From NCBI GenBank assembly GCA_022797145.1, contig JAAWKA010000004.1, positions 30,881 to 94,880 on the forward strand: DNA of 64,000 nucleotides. The letters run 5' to 3'. Origin of the DNA: Clostridia bacterium. Its GTDB lineage: Bacteria > Bacillota > Clostridia > TANB77 > CAG-508. This document shows positions 44,300-54,326 of this stretch, piece after piece. The position numbers were made by a program, and so were the translations under genes. Within the stretch, counting starts at the first letter, position 1. Every line of letters starts with the position of its first letter. The notes below the pieces were generated by a model that searched no databases, was not told the origin of the DNA, and saw nothing but the letters and a program-made list of their open reading frames with translations.

Positions 44300-47200
44300 T
44301 TAGTCTTGCTTTATCATGTCTAATATAATTTCTTTTTCTCTGTTTTTTACATAATTATATGCATTTTTATTTGGATTAAAATTACAAATTGATTTATATT
44401 CACAATAATTACAAGGTGTCTTATTTTTTTGATTATTATTATTATAAGATGGTTTTATATCTATATTTCCTGTTAATATTTCTTCTGATATTTGTTTTAT
44501 AATTTTATTCATATATTTTTGTAAATATTCAAATTCCTCTTTTGTTACAGTGCTTGAGCGTTTGCTACTTAGATTTTCTTTTGTATCTATATATGCTGGT
44601 ACTAGGTTTGATGAGCCTGTTTGTAAATTTTTATCCATCATTCTTACTACTCTTACATCTGCAAGTATTAATCCTTTCATTCTAAATTCTCTTTTTATTT
44701 TGTCTTCTATTTCTTCATCAGTCATATTTTTGTTTGATTGTATAATAGGATCAAATAAGTTAAAATATAATACTCCTGCTGGTATTGTTTCTTCTAGTTT
44801 GTTTACTGCATCTAAATATGTTAGTAATTGTATTTGCAGTCCTGCTATTACCTCATTTAAGTTTATATCTTTTGCAGAGGATTTATAATCTATTATTCGT
44901 AGATAGTTTCCATCTTTTTGTTTTGTAATATCTATTCTATCTATCTTACCTGTTATTTCTACTTTTTTTCCTTCTTCTAATTGTATTACTATTGGTGGAT
45001 ATTTTGCATTTTTTTTAAATTCCACTTCATTTCCAAATATTTCAAATTCGCTATCAGTTATAGTTTGTATAATATATTTTATTGATTTTATTATTACTTG
45101 TTTTAATCTTATAGATAAAATTTTATATTTAGGTATGCTTGTAAATATATAATTATTATTTAAGGTTAATTTTTCATTTATTATACTTTGTATGATTCCC
45201 TCTATCTCATCTTGTGATATTTCTCTTAAATTTATTTCTCTTTGTAATATTTGGTCAAAAAATTGGTCTATGACTTCATGCATAAAGTTTCCTGTTTGTA
45301 ATGATTGTATTTTAAAATTTTCTTTTGGTTGTAACTGTAATCCATATTTTAGGTAAAATGAAAATGCACATTTTTTATATTGCTCTAGTTTTGATATACT
45401 AGTTTTTAATGTATTGCCATATAGCTTTTCTATATTATTTTTTGATAATTTTATTGGTTGATTTGTATATTCTAGTCCTTGTAGAGCTTTTTTTAATTTT
45501 ATATTCCATTGTTCATCTCTATTATAATAGTTATATATTTCAAACCATATTGGATTTATTTCTTCTGCTTGATACTTACTTAATTTTTCTAATAGCCTTT
45601 CAAATGTTGCTTGTTTTGTTGTTATTTCTTCTTGTATGTTTATTATATCACTATTTTCTTTTAAATTAACAAGTATTTTTTTTATTTTTGAAATTAATAT
45701 AGATGGTCTTAATGCTTTTGATGCACTGTCTGATGCTGAATATGATAGATATAATTTTTCTTCTGCTATACTAAATGCTTTATATATGTTAAAATTATCT
45801 TCATATAGTTTTTCTTGTGTTCCTTTTGCTAATTCTAATCCTTTTTCTTTTAATAGTTTTCTATCATTGTCATTTAAAAAACCTTCTTCTTTATTTATGC
45901 TTGGAAATACTCCATCATTTAAGCCTATTATAAATACTGCTTTTACTTTATGTGTTCTTGATCTATCTATATCTCCCATGATAACTTCATCACAAGTTGC
46001 TGGTATTTTTCCTAGTCCGCTATTTTGTAATCCTATTTTTAATGTTTTCATATATTCTTCAAAACTAATTTTTGTATCTTTTAGTACTAAAACTAGCTCG
46101 TCTAATACTTGTATTACTGTATTCCAACTTGTCTTGTATTCATTTGCTATTTCAATTTCTCCTATTTCTTCTAATTTTTTTATTTTCTTATTTAGTTTCT
46201 TATCTATATCGTTTTTTATTAAAAAATTATATATTGCTTCTGAAATTTCTTTACAACTTTTTATCTTGTTTAAACTGTTTTTTAGTTTCATTAATGGTTC
46301 TACTATTCTTTTTCTAAGAGCTTCTACTTTTTCTAATTCTTCATCATTCTTTGCATGTTTCCATTCTTCTTTATACCACTTATTTGCTTTTATTCCATAT
46401 GCAATGCAATAATTTTCTAATAAAAATATGTCTTCTTTTTCTATGTCTGATAATCCACTTTTTAGATAGTTAAACATTGCAGTATATGACCAGTTTTTTG
46501 AAAAAATTTCTAGAAGTGATATTATATATTTTACTAATATGTTTTGGTTTAAATCTTTTTTTTCATCTATAAATATTGGTATATTATATTTTGCAAATAT
46601 AGCCTTTGTTAGTTTTTGATATGTTGATATGTTTTTTGTTATAACTGAAATATCACTATATTTATAATTTTGTTCTTTTGTTAATTTGACAATTTTATTT
46701 GCAACATTTTCTATTTCTGAAAATTGGTTTTTTGCTAAAAATAACTCTATTTGTTCTATTGGTAATTTATACTGTTTATATTTAGTTTCATATATGTTTT
46801 TTTCTAGATGTGATAGTTCTATATTTTTAAACCTATAATTTTTTTCTAGATGTATTGGCTCTTCTATTTTTATATTTTCTTTTTTAGCAATATCAAGTAA
46901 TTTATTAACCGTTTGTTTATTTTCATAAAAAATATCGGTTTCCATTTTATTATTTGGTTTTAAATCATCTGTACAAATCACAATATTTATTTGTTTTGCT
47001 TTTTTTAATAATTTTTGTAATAATTCATATTCTTGTTTTGTGAATCCTACAAATTCATCTATATAAATAACACTATTATCAAACATATCTGTTTGTTCTA
47101 ATTTTTTTTCTAATATTGTTAGTATATCATCTTCATCTATGTATTTATTTTGAATTTCATTGTTAAAACTTTCATACAATGTATATATATCTTGTAACTT

Positions 47201-47644
47201 TATTTTTAAATACTTATCTTGTGTCTTATTTATTGTCTTTTCTATATCTTCTTTTGTTATTTTATGTTTTTTTAACTCTGTAATTGTTGTACCTATTAGG
47301 TCTATGTTTTCTTTTGATTTTCCTAAAAATGTTAATTTGTCTTTTTGAGAATTGAGTATGTTGTATATAAGCATTGCTTTTCCAGATTTTGATAGATTAG
47401 TTTTTATGATTCCCCCTACTTCATTTATCACTCTATATGCCATACGATTAAATGTTAATACTTCTGCATTAACTACTGCTTGTTGTGTAATATTCTCTAA
47501 TAATTTTCTTTCTGCTGTAAAAGAGAACTGTTCTGGTGTTATCATATATATTTTGTCTTCTTTTTGTATCATTTTACTTATTTGTTTAAAACAATATTCA
47601 CTTTTTCCTGTTCCAGCTCTTCCATATATTAATCGTAAGCTCAT
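44300..47644 (-). CDS. addB: helicase-exonuclease subunit AddB
   Basis: 1114 residues. The N-terminal Walker A GRAGTGKSEYCF is at about 8-19, with YMITPEQFSFTAERKLL next, as in AddB. The C-terminal nuclease domain has GNFMHEVIDQFFD, ITGKIDRID and LRIIDYKSSAKD. The iron-sulfur cluster cysteines are in YKKCAFSFYLKYGL and CNYCEYKSICNFN. It repairs double-strand breaks with AddA. addA usually follows addB; here pgeF follows instead. Confidence 0.94.
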   Translation of the reverse strand: MSLRLIYGRAGTGKSEYCFKQISKMIQKEDKIYMITPEQFSFTAERKLLENITQQAVVNAEVLTFNRMAYRVINEVGGIIKTNLSKSGKAMLIYNILNSQKDKLTFLGKSKENIDLIGTTITELKKHKITKEDIEKTINKTQDKYLKIKLQDIYTLYESFNNEIQNKYIDEDDILTILEKKLEQTDMFDNSVIYIDEFVGFTKQEYELLQKLLKKAKQINIVICTDDLKPNNKMETDIFYENKQTVNKLLDIAKKENIKIEEPIHLEKNYRFKNIELSHLEKNIYETKYKQYKLPIEQIELFLAKNQFSEIENVANKIVKLTKEQNYKYSDISVITKNISTYQKLTKAIFAKYNIPIFIDEKKDLNQNILVKYIISLLEIFSKNWSYTAMFNYLKSGLSDIEKEDIFLLENYCIAYGIKANKWYKEEWKHAKNDEELEKVEALRKRIVEPLMKLKNSLNKIKSCKEISEAIYNFLIKNDIDKKLNKKIKKLEEIGEIEIANEYKTSWNTVIQVLDELVLVLKDTKISFEEYMKTLKIGLQNSGLGKIPATCDEVIMGDIDRSRTHKVKAVFIIGLNDGVFPSINKEEGFLNDNDRKLLKEKGLELAKGTQEKLYEDNFNIYKAFSIAEEKLYLSYSASDSASKALRPSILISKIKKILVNLKENSDIINIQEEITTKQATFERLLEKLSKYQAEEINPIWFEIYNYYNRDEQWNIKLKKALQGLEYTNQPIKLSKNNIEKLYGNTLKTSISKLEQYKKCAFSFYLKYGLQLQPKENFKIQSLQTGNFMHEVIDQFFDQILQREINLREISQDEIEGIIQSIINEKLTLNNNYIFTSIPKYKILSIRLKQVIIKSIKYIIQTITDSEFEIFGNEVEFKKNAKYPPIVIQLEEGKKVEITGKIDRIDITKQKDGNYLRIIDYKSSAKDINLNEVIAGLQIQLLTYLDAVNKLEETIPAGVLYFNLFDPIIQSNKNMTDEEIEDKIKREFRMKGLILADVRVVRMMDKNLQTGSSNLVPAYIDTKENLSSKRSSTVTKEEFEYLQKYMNKIIKQISEEILTGNIDIKPSYNNNNQKNKTPCNYCEYKSICNFNPNKNAYNYVKNREKEIILDMIKQD

Positions 47645-47663
47645 TTTTTCTCCTTTTATTAAT

Positions 47664-48530
47664 TTAACTAGTTTCTCTTTTCCAATAGAATAGATATTGT
47701 TGTGCTATTCCTGCCAATTCTTTATATTTTCTATTTGCTAATTCTTCTACTTCCTTTTTATTTACTTTTGTTTCATCTTCATTTTTTATATATAATTCAT
47801 TCATAACTCTTCTTACCCATACATCTATAGGAAATACTTCAAATCTATTTAATCCAAATAGTAATATGCAATCTGCAACTTTAGGTCCTACTCCTGGAAG
47901 TGTTATGAGTATTTGCTTTAGTTTGTTTATATCTTTTTGTGCTTCTAACTCTTCTAATTTTATTTCTCCATTTGCTATTATTTGTGTTGTATTAAATATT
48001 CTCTCATCTCTAAATCCTAAGCCTAATTCTCTTAGCTTTTTTATACTTGCTTTTTTTAATTGCTGTGGTGATGGAAATGTATAATATTTTTCTTCATTCC
48101 ATTGTATTTCGGTTCCATATTCTTTTGATATTCTTTCTATTATTCCTTTTATTCTTGGTATATTATTATTAGCAGAAATTATAAATGAGATTATAGTTTC
48201 CCATAAATCTTGTTTCAAAATCCTTATTCCTTGACCATATTGTATACTTTTAGCTAAGTATTTATCTACTTTGGATAGTTTAGTTTTTATTTGTTCATAA
48301 TCTGTGTCTAAATTAAAATATTCATTACATATTTTTATAATATTTTCTTGGCAATATCCTTTAAATATTATTGAGCAATCTTCTTTTTTTACATTTATTA
48401 TATTGTTTCCAAATATTCCTGTGTAGCTACCATCTTTTTGCTTATTCCATCTAAAGCATTGCCCGCATTCAAATATATGTTCTGGTTCAAATGATTTATA
48501 ATTACTTAGTATAAAAGTTTGTTCTTTCAT
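47664..48530 (-). CDS. OGG1-type 8-oxoguanine DNA glycosylase/lyase
   Basis: 288 residues. The helix-hairpin-helix LITLPGVGPKVADCILLF includes the catalytic Lys (GPKVADC), and the catalytic Asp is in PIDVWVRRVM. HhH-GPD core is preceded by an N-terminal domain with CGQCFRWNKQKDGSYTG. It would remove oxidised guanine from DNA. It is upstream of addB by 19 bases in the same direction, giving a repair-themed run. Confidence 0.9.
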   Translation of the reverse strand: MKEQTFILSNYKSFEPEHIFECGQCFRWNKQKDGSYTGIFGNNIINVKKEDCSIIFKGYCQENIIKICNEYFNLDTDYEQIKTKLSKVDKYLAKSIQYGQGIRILKQDLWETIISFIISANNNIPRIKGIIERISKEYGTEIQWNEEKYYTFPSPQQLKKASIKKLRELGLGFRDERIFNTTQIIANGEIKLEELEAQKDINKLKQILITLPGVGPKVADCILLFGLNRFEVFPIDVWVRRVMNELYIKNEDETKVNKKEVEELANRKYKELAGIAQQYLFYWKRETS

Positions 48531-48677
48531 ATATTACCTCTTAAATAAAATAATTTCTCTTTTTATTTTAGCATATTTTTTCTATTATAAGCAACCTCTA
48601 AATTGGTTATGTACTAAAAATTTTTTATTATTTAGCTTCTCCCTCCTTATTAAATTTATTTCCTTTTTATATAACAT

Positions 48678-48723
48678 AAAATACATGAATTACCAATTTT
48701 GAAATAGTTAATTCATGTATTTT
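48678..48723 (-). terminator. terminator of the 219-aa gene
   Basis: AAAATACATGAATTA / TAATTCATGTATTTT is a 15-bp perfect stem with a 16-base loop, 30 bases past the stop at 48753. Confidence 0.75.
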
Positions 48724-48752
48724 AGTAAATATATTTATATTAAAACCTTTTA

Positions 48753-49412
48753 CTAATCTAGTTCTATATTATCATTCTCTATATCAAAATCAAAACTATG
48801 TTTTGTAATTTTATTAAATATTCCATCTTGTGCCTCTTTAATAGCTTGTACAATTTCACTAGATAGTTCATTTTTTAATTGTAATTTGCATAAAACCTTA
48901 ATATTTTGTGTAAAACCATACCTATCAAATAATTCTGGATGAAATGTCTTAAGAGAACTCGAACATTTTAATAATTGTAATAATTCTTGTGAATTATTAT
49001 AAGATATCTCTCCATTATCTCTTTGTTGTTGTTTTAGATATAGCCCCAATCCTGCCATCTTTCTTAAAGCATGATGAGAATTTTCATCATTTATCATTGC
49101 CTTTCCTGAAATAGCCGAATTATATGAATCTTCGCAAATTCTATAAACAAAATTGTTTCTCCCAATATTGCAATCTTCAAAATCTTTAGAGCGAATATTC
49201 CACATTTTAGTAAGAGTTTCTGTATCAACCTGTTTACCTTCTTGTGAGTATTTACTTCCAAACAAAAATAAATTTACCATTTCATAGGCATTAGGATCTT
49301 TAGCCCAATCAAATTTCTCTCTATTCTCTTCTATCCAATTTAAAACATTCCTACTGCTAGAATTAAAAGTAACATAAGGAATATTACTTTCAAAATTATA
49401 ACTATAATCCAT
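48753..49412 (-). CDS. hypothetical protein, 219 aa
   Basis: I start it at the ATG at 49412, five bases after ggagg; the longer frame upstream lacks a site. It is a soluble, mixed helical protein (NVLNWIEENREKFDWAKD, HHALRKMAGLGLYLKQQQR) with an acidic C-terminal end (FDIENDNIELD). No known domain seen. It is divergent from a decayed RhuM gene. Confidence 0.65.
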   Translation of the reverse strand: MDYSYNFESNIPYVTFNSSSRNVLNWIEENREKFDWAKDPNAYEMVNLFLFGSKYSQEGKQVDTETLTKMWNIRSKDFEDCNIGRNNFVYRICEDSYNSAISGKAMINDENSHHALRKMAGLGLYLKQQQRDNGEISYNNSQELLQLLKCSSSLKTFHPELFDRYGFTQNIKVLCKLQLKNELSSEIVQAIKEAQDGIFNKITKHSFDFDIENDNIELD

Positions 49413-49456
49413 GATAACCTCCATTAAAATATATATAATTATATTATATACAAAAG

Positions 49457-49925
49457 ATGACAAAAAATGTGAAAGTTCTAATCATTTATTATTATAGTAT
49501 AAAAGCTAACCATTATAAAGCAAACTATAAATTTTATAATCTCCTAAACTGTTATATGAAAGAATCCTTTACTATTACTGGTATGAGAGCACCAGAAATA
49601 ATTTATAATAGAGTAGATAGTAAAAAAAAATATATGTGATTAACAATTTACCAGATAGTAAAATACTTGAAATATATGTAACTATTTCTAAAAATTATTT
49701 TTCACAACAAGAAATTACAGCACTAAATAATTGGGTATCTATATATCTTGACTATGCAGGATGTGTTTTTGAAAATCAATGAATATAACATTTTACAAAA
49801 CAAAAAGAGAAATAACAGATAAATTGGCTTTAGATGAGTACAAAAAATATAAAATTATACAAGAAAAAATTATATTTAAGACTTTGATGAGTTAGTAACA
49901 AAAACAAAAAATTTTAATAACAATT
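49457..49925 (+). pseudogene. decayed RhuM-family gene
   Basis: Three consecutive frames hold parts of one protein. Frame one (49457-49639) has YKFYNLLNCY then FTITGMRAPEIIYNRVDSKK. Frame two (49637-49782) has TISKNYFSQQEITALNNW and VSIYLDYAG. Frame three (49779-49895) has REITDKLALDEYKKYKIIQE, and one further shift gives FDELVTKTKNF. In order these match the C-terminal half of the virulence RhuM family (AEI-Y-R-D, AKNYL-E-EI--LN--V--YLD-A, EYEKYR-IQD--F-SDFD). The N-terminal half is gone. A phage or island relic. Confidence 0.7.
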
Positions 49926-50121
49926 GGGCAACAATTTACATCTATTGTTTAAACGGCTTTATTTAAAATTTACAGAATCAATAGTTAGTTTTTTAATTAT
50001 TATAGTCTTTAAGTATTTTTTCTATATCTTTCTTCCTTTACTCTATTTTCTAACTATTGAAAATAGTCTGTGTTTATTTTTGTATAGTTTTTCTTCAATC
50101 TTTTAATATAATTAATATATT

Positions 50122-50991
50122 TTATTCTTTCTTAAATCCCATTCCATATGCTTCTCTAGCATTTGCAATTACTATAAATGAGCTATTATCTATTTGTTGA
50201 CTTATTTGCTTTATTATCATTACTTCACTCCTAGAAGCTATACATAATAACATCATTCTTTTTTCATCTGTATACATTCCTTTTGAATATATTCCTGTTG
50301 TACCTCTTTGTAGTTTTTTTCCTATTTGTTTTGCTATTTCTTCGTATTTGTCTGAAATTATAAACATCATTTTTGTAAAATTTATTCCTTCAAAGACAAT
50401 ATCTATTATTTTTCCCATTAAATATATTGTAATTGCAGAATATAACCCTATTTCTATTTTTTTAAAAAAGATTACATTTAAAAAGATTATAATTGTATCA
50501 CAAATTACAATCAGGTTACTAGTTTTATATGTTGGTTTATAGCTTCTAACAATGTATGCAAACATATCAGTGCCTCCTGTGGAAGCATTGGCTTTTAGTA
50601 TAACTGATGTTCCAAGCCCTACTATTATTCCTCCATAAATACATGCTAAAAACTTATCATTAGTAAGAGGAGTGAATTTTTCAAATATGTCTATAAAAAT
50701 ACTCAAAAGTATTGTTCCTAATATTCCTTTTACAAAAAATTCTTTTCCCTTTTTTAAAAATGCCCATAAAAATAGTGGTATATTTAAGGCAAGTATTGTT
50801 ATTCCCATTGGTAATTGCAATAAATAATATGTTATTGTTGCAATACCTGTAATTCCTCCTGAAGATAATTGATTTGGTAATAGAAATTGTGATATTCCAA
50901 TAGCCATAATAATAGATCCTATTAATATCTGAAAAAATTCTATTGTATATTTTTTTATTGATAATTTATCTCTTCTTTTATTCAAATTCAT
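50122..50991 (-). CDS. YitT family membrane protein (DUF161/DUF2179)
   Basis: 289 residues: about five hydrophobic segments (IGSIIMAIGISQFLLP, SGGITGIATITYYLL, FLKASTGGTDMFAYI region) followed by the cytoplasmic DUF2179 domain with GTTGIYSKGMYTDEKRMMLL and SFIVIANAREAYGMGF. Transport function is suspected but not proven. The ribosome binding site (aggtga) sits in the 3' arm of the hairpin that closes the upstream gene. Confidence 0.9.
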   Translation of the reverse strand: MNLNKRRDKLSIKKYTIEFFQILIGSIIMAIGISQFLLPNQLSSGGITGIATITYYLLQLPMGITILALNIPLFLWAFLKKGKEFFVKGILGTILLSIFIDIFEKFTPLTNDKFLACIYGGIIVGLGTSVILKANASTGGTDMFAYIVRSYKPTYKTSNLIVICDTIIIFLNVIFFKKIEIGLYSAITIYLMGKIIDIVFEGINFTKMMFIISDKYEEIAKQIGKKLQRGTTGIYSKGMYTDEKRMMLLCIASRSEVMIIKQISQQIDNSSFIVIANAREAYGMGFKKE

Positions 50992-50992
50992 A

Positions 50993-51033
50993 AAATCACC
51001 TATATTTGTAGTATTTACAAATATAGGTGATTT
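50993..51033 (-). terminator. hairpin covering the yitT-like ribosome binding site
   Basis: AAATCACCTATATTTGTA and its complement form an 18-bp perfect stem with a 5-base loop, starting four bases after the radical SAM gene stop. On the minus strand the 3' arm contains AGGTGA, the binding site of the next gene, whose ATG follows one base later. Confidence 0.8.
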
Positions 51034-51036
51034 ATA

Positions 51037-52140
51037 CTATTTTGCAATTTTATTTACTTTTTTACTTTTTTCATCATCTTCTATAAAATCTGTATAAGTT
51101 TTTAAAATTGTAATTTCTGATTTTCCTATTCTTATTTTTTCATCTGGTTTTACTATAATATCTACTTCATATAATTCTTTTAATTTTATTATATTTGCCT
51201 TTTTATGTCCTATTATACTATTCACATCTATTGGGTTTGCTTTTATTTCTACTTCTTTCACTTTTACATTAAACTTCTTGATTTTGTCTACTATATTATC
51301 ATACCAAATACTATCTTCCACTAGTTGCCCAAAAGCTGGGTGATATGGTCCTGCAATAACTTCACTTCGTTCATTTTTAGGATCATTTATTAAATCTGTA
51401 TTCTGTAAGCCAATTCTTATAATGTTTATACGTTTTTTATTAAATATATATACTAATTCTTTACACCTTTCAACTGCTTGATTTAGTGTAATTGGTTCAT
51501 ATATATTTTCTTTAAATTCTTTTTCTAATTTTGTATTTTTTATTACTAGTACTGGATATATTCGTATCATTTTCGGCTTTAATTTTATTAAATCTCTTGC
51601 TGTATTTATATCATCTAATTTTGTACTTTCTGGCAATCCTACCATCATTTGATGTCCTAATCTAAATCCATACCATTTAATTAATTTTGATGCTTTTTTT
51701 ACATCTTCAAAATTATGCCCTCTTTCACATCTATTTAGAATATAGTCATTACTAGATTGAACTCCTAATTCTATTGTTTTTACTTTATATTTTTTTAATC
51801 TCTTTAATGTTTGTTTATCTATACAATCTGGTCTTGTTGATATTCTTATTGAGTCAATTTGTCCTTGTTTTATGTATTTATATGCTGTTTGTAATAGTTC
51901 TTCTTGTTTTTCAACATCTATTGCTGTAAAACTTCCTCCAAAAAATGCAATTTCTTTTTGTACTTCTTCTTTTTCTTTAAAATTAGAAAGATAGTAATTA
52001 ATAACTTTTTCTACTTCTTCTTTTGTAATCATTTTTTTAGTTCCACTAATACTTTTTTGGTTACAAAATATACAATCATTAGGACAACCTAAGTGTGGCA
52101 CAAATATTGGTATTATATATTGTTTAGTTGATTGTTTCAT
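51037..52140 (-). CDS. Elp3-like radical SAM protein with KH-like C-terminus
   Basis: 367 residues. PIFVPHLGCPNDCIFCNQ carries the CxxxCxxC cluster motif; FFGGSFTAID, ISTRPDCID and ELGVQSSND are typical of the Elp3/coproporphyrinogen-like radical SAM group. No GNAT acetyltransferase domain follows, unlike true Elp3. Instead residues about 300-345 read DVNSIIGHKKANIIKLKELY, resembling a KH RNA-binding motif. It lies 15 bases after rnc, consistent with an RNA-related role. Substrate unknown. Confidence 0.85.
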   Translation of the reverse strand: MKQSTKQYIIPIFVPHLGCPNDCIFCNQKSISGTKKMITKEEVEKVINYYLSNFKEKEEVQKEIAFFGGSFTAIDVEKQEELLQTAYKYIKQGQIDSIRISTRPDCIDKQTLKRLKKYKVKTIELGVQSSNDYILNRCERGHNFEDVKKASKLIKWYGFRLGHQMMVGLPESTKLDDINTARDLIKLKPKMIRIYPVLVIKNTKLEKEFKENIYEPITLNQAVERCKELVYIFNKKRINIIRIGLQNTDLINDPKNERSEVIAGPYHPAFGQLVEDSIWYDNIVDKIKKFNVKVKEVEIKANPIDVNSIIGHKKANIIKLKELYEVDIIVKPDEKIRIGKSEITILKTYTDFIEDDEKSKKVNKIAK

Positions 52141-52155
52141 TTTATCTTCTCTCCT

Positions 52156-52833
52156 TTACATTTTTATTTTTACCATAGCATGTTTTGCTGCTTCCATTTC
52201 TGCTGCTTTTTTTGATTTTCCCTCACCTATAGCTAATATTTCTCCATTAAACTTAACCTGTGCTTTAAAATTTTTGTTATGATCTGGTCCAGTTTCTTCT
52301 ATAATTTTATATTCTATTTCTACTTCTCCATTCTCTTGTAATTTCTCCTGTAATACTGTTTTGTAGTCTTTCATTCCTACATTTTTACTTGCAACTTCTA
52401 TTTCTTTTTCTAAATTTTTTATAACAAATTTTTCTGCTTCTTCTATGTTAGAATCTAAATAAATTGCTGCAATTACAGCTTCTACACTATCTGCTAATAT
52501 TGCTGGTCTCTTTTTTCCACCATTTATAATTTCACTTTTTCCAAGATATAAGAAATCACTAAAATTAAGCCTGATTGCTATTTTATATAGACTCTCTTCA
52601 CATACTACACTTGCTCTAACTTTAGTCATTTCTCCTTCCTTTAGTTTTTTATAATTCTGATATAGATATTTACTTATTATAAATTCTAATATAGCATCTC
52701 CTAAAAATTCTAACTTTTCATTGCTTTTTGCGGAATGTTCATATGCATATGATGTATGTGTTAGTGCATTTGTTAAAAGTATTTTATTGTTAAAAATATA
52801 ATCTATTGTCTTTTCAAATTCTTTTAAATCCAT
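52156..52833 (-). CDS. rnc: ribonuclease III
   Basis: 225 residues. The signature NEKLEFLGDAILEFIISKYL holds the catalytic acidic residues; ADSVEAVIAAIYLDS gives the rest. A double-stranded RNA-binding domain (about 153-223) ends with GEGKSKKAAEMEAAKHAM. Processes rRNA and structured RNAs. It lies downstream of plsX-acpP in the usual Firmicutes order. Confidence 0.96.
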   Translation of the reverse strand: MDLKEFEKTIDYIFNNKILLTNALTHTSYAYEHSAKSNEKLEFLGDAILEFIISKYLYQNYKKLKEGEMTKVRASVVCEESLYKIAIRLNFSDFLYLGKSEIINGGKKRPAILADSVEAVIAAIYLDSNIEEAEKFVIKNLEKEIEVASKNVGMKDYKTVLQEKLQENGEVEIEYKIIEETGPDHNKNFKAQVKFNGEILAIGEGKSKKAAEMEAAKHAMVKIKM

Positions 52834-52927
52834 ACTATTTTGCCTCCTCTTTTATTATTTAATTTACTTTATGTGGAAATATATTTTATATTATATATCA
52901 AGTTATACTAAAAAGAAAGGTAAAAAT

Positions 52928-52963
52928 AAAAAATATCTTAGATGTTTTCTAAGATATTTTTTT
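52928..52963 (-). terminator. terminator of acpP
   Basis: AAATATCTTAGA / TCTAAGATATTTTTTT stem directly after the acpP stop; it separates acpP from rnc on the minus strand. Confidence 0.75.
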
Positions 52964-52967
52964 ATTT

Positions 52968-53207
52968 CTATGCATTTTCTTTTATGTAGTCTACTACATC
53001 ACTTACTGCAACTATTTTTTCTGCATCAGTATCTGGAATTTCTAAATCAAATTCTTCTTCTAATGCCATAATTAATTCTACTATATCAAGTGAATCTGCA
53101 CCTAAATCATCTATAAATGATGCTTCCATAGTAACTGTTGTTTCTGCTACTCCTAATTGCTCTACTATAATTTCTTTTACTTTTTCAAATATTTCTTCTG
53201 AACTCAT
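52968..53207 (-). CDS. acpP: acyl carrier protein
   Basis: 79 residues. Ser39 in [18 protein letters not shown] is the phosphopantetheine attachment site. Acidic helix II and total length are typical. It carries acyl chains in fatty-acid synthesis. ATG after gaggtg, 69 bases downstream of plsX. Confidence 0.96.
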   Translation of the reverse strand: MSSEEIFEKVKEIIVEQLGVAETTVTMEASFIDDLGADSLDIVELIMALEEEFDLEIPDTDAEKIVAVSDVVDYIKENA

Positions 53208-53276
53208 ATCTAAAGTTCACCTCCTCTCACTTTTATTATTATTTAATTTTCTACCTAAACAATAATATATGTTGTT

Positions 53277-54326
53277 TTAATTGTCAAGTATTTTTTCATT
53301 TTTGTTATTTGCTTTTTCAAATTCTTCTATCATATTATCTACTGCTTTATTTTCAACAAATTTTTCTGCTTGTTTTATGGTAAATTCAAATAATTTTTCA
53401 TCACTACTTCCATGTGCCTTCACTACTGGTCTTTTTACTCCTAAGAACAATGCTCCACCATATTCTTTATAGTCCATTGTTTTTGCAAATTTTTTTATTG
53501 CTGGTATTGCTGGTATTGAAGCTATTGTAGTTAATATGTTTCTTTTTAAGTTTTCTGATAATGATTTTTTAACTAATTTTCCTATTCCTTCTACTGCTTT
53601 TAAAAATATATTTCCTGTAAATCCATCTGTTACCACTGCATCTATTTTTCCTGAAAATGCATCTCTTCCTTCTATGTTTCCAATAAAATTAATGTTTAAT
53701 TCTTTTGACTTTTCTTTTAATAGTTTATATGACTCTTTTGTTAATTCATTACCCTTTGTTTCTTCTGTTCCTATATTTAATAGTCCTATTGTTGGTTTTT
53801 CTATCCCATATGTGTTTTTTAAATATATTGTAGACATTTGTGCAAATTGTAATAAATTTATGGGTTTACAATTTGTATTTGAGCCTGCGTCTATTAATAA
53901 TAATCTACTTTTATATGCTGGTAATATTCCAGCAAGTGCTGGTCTATCTATTCCTTTTATTCTACCAACTAATAAAGTTGCACCTGTTAATAATGCACCT
54001 GAATTTCCAGCAGATATAAATACATCACCTTTTTTTTCTTTTAGTAGATTAAATCCTACTACCATAGAAGAATCTTTTTTTTGCTTAATTGCCACTGTTG
54101 GTGTATCTTCCATTTCTATGGTTTGTGTTGCATTAAATATTTTTATTCTATCTGACAATTCTGATATATTATTTTTTCCATAAAATTCTTTTACTTTAGA
54201 ATTAATTATTTTTTCATTTCCTATTAAAAGTACTTCTGCTTTTATATCTTTTATTGCTTTTACTGTACCTTTTATAACTGCATCAGGAGCATTATCTCCT
54301 CCCATTGCATCTACTAGTATTATCAT
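53277..54326 (-). CDS. plsX: phosphate acyltransferase PlsX
   Basis: 349 residues. DAMGGDNAPDAVIKGTV at the N-terminus, SAGNSGALLTGATLLVGRI and GFTGNIFLKAVEG are PlsX motifs. It makes acyl-phosphate from acyl-ACP for phospholipid synthesis. ATG after ggaggac. Lies upstream of acpP and rnc; fapR is not beside it. Confidence 0.96.
   Translation of the reverse strand: MIILVDAMGGDNAPDAVIKGTVKAIKDIKAEVLLIGNEKIINSKVKEFYGKNNISELSDRIKIFNATQTIEMEDTPTVAIKQKKDSSMVVGFNLLKEKKGDVFISAGNSGALLTGATLLVGRIKGIDRPALAGILPAYKSRLLLIDAGSNTNCKPINLLQFAQMSTIYLKNTYGIEKPTIGLLNIGTEETKGNELTKESYKLLKEKSKELNINFIGNIEGRDAFSGKIDAVVTDGFTGNIFLKAVEGIGKLVKKSLSENLKRNILTTIASIPAIPAIKKFAKTMDYKEYGGALFLGVKRPVVKAHGSSDEKLFEFTIKQAEKFVENKAVDNMIEEFEKANNKNEKILDN

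Noticed and set aside
49924-50106. 60-residue plus-strand frame of hydrophobic residues after the RhuM relic
   Set aside because: No ribosome binding site, low-complexity Phe/Leu/Ile composition, and no start-codon context.
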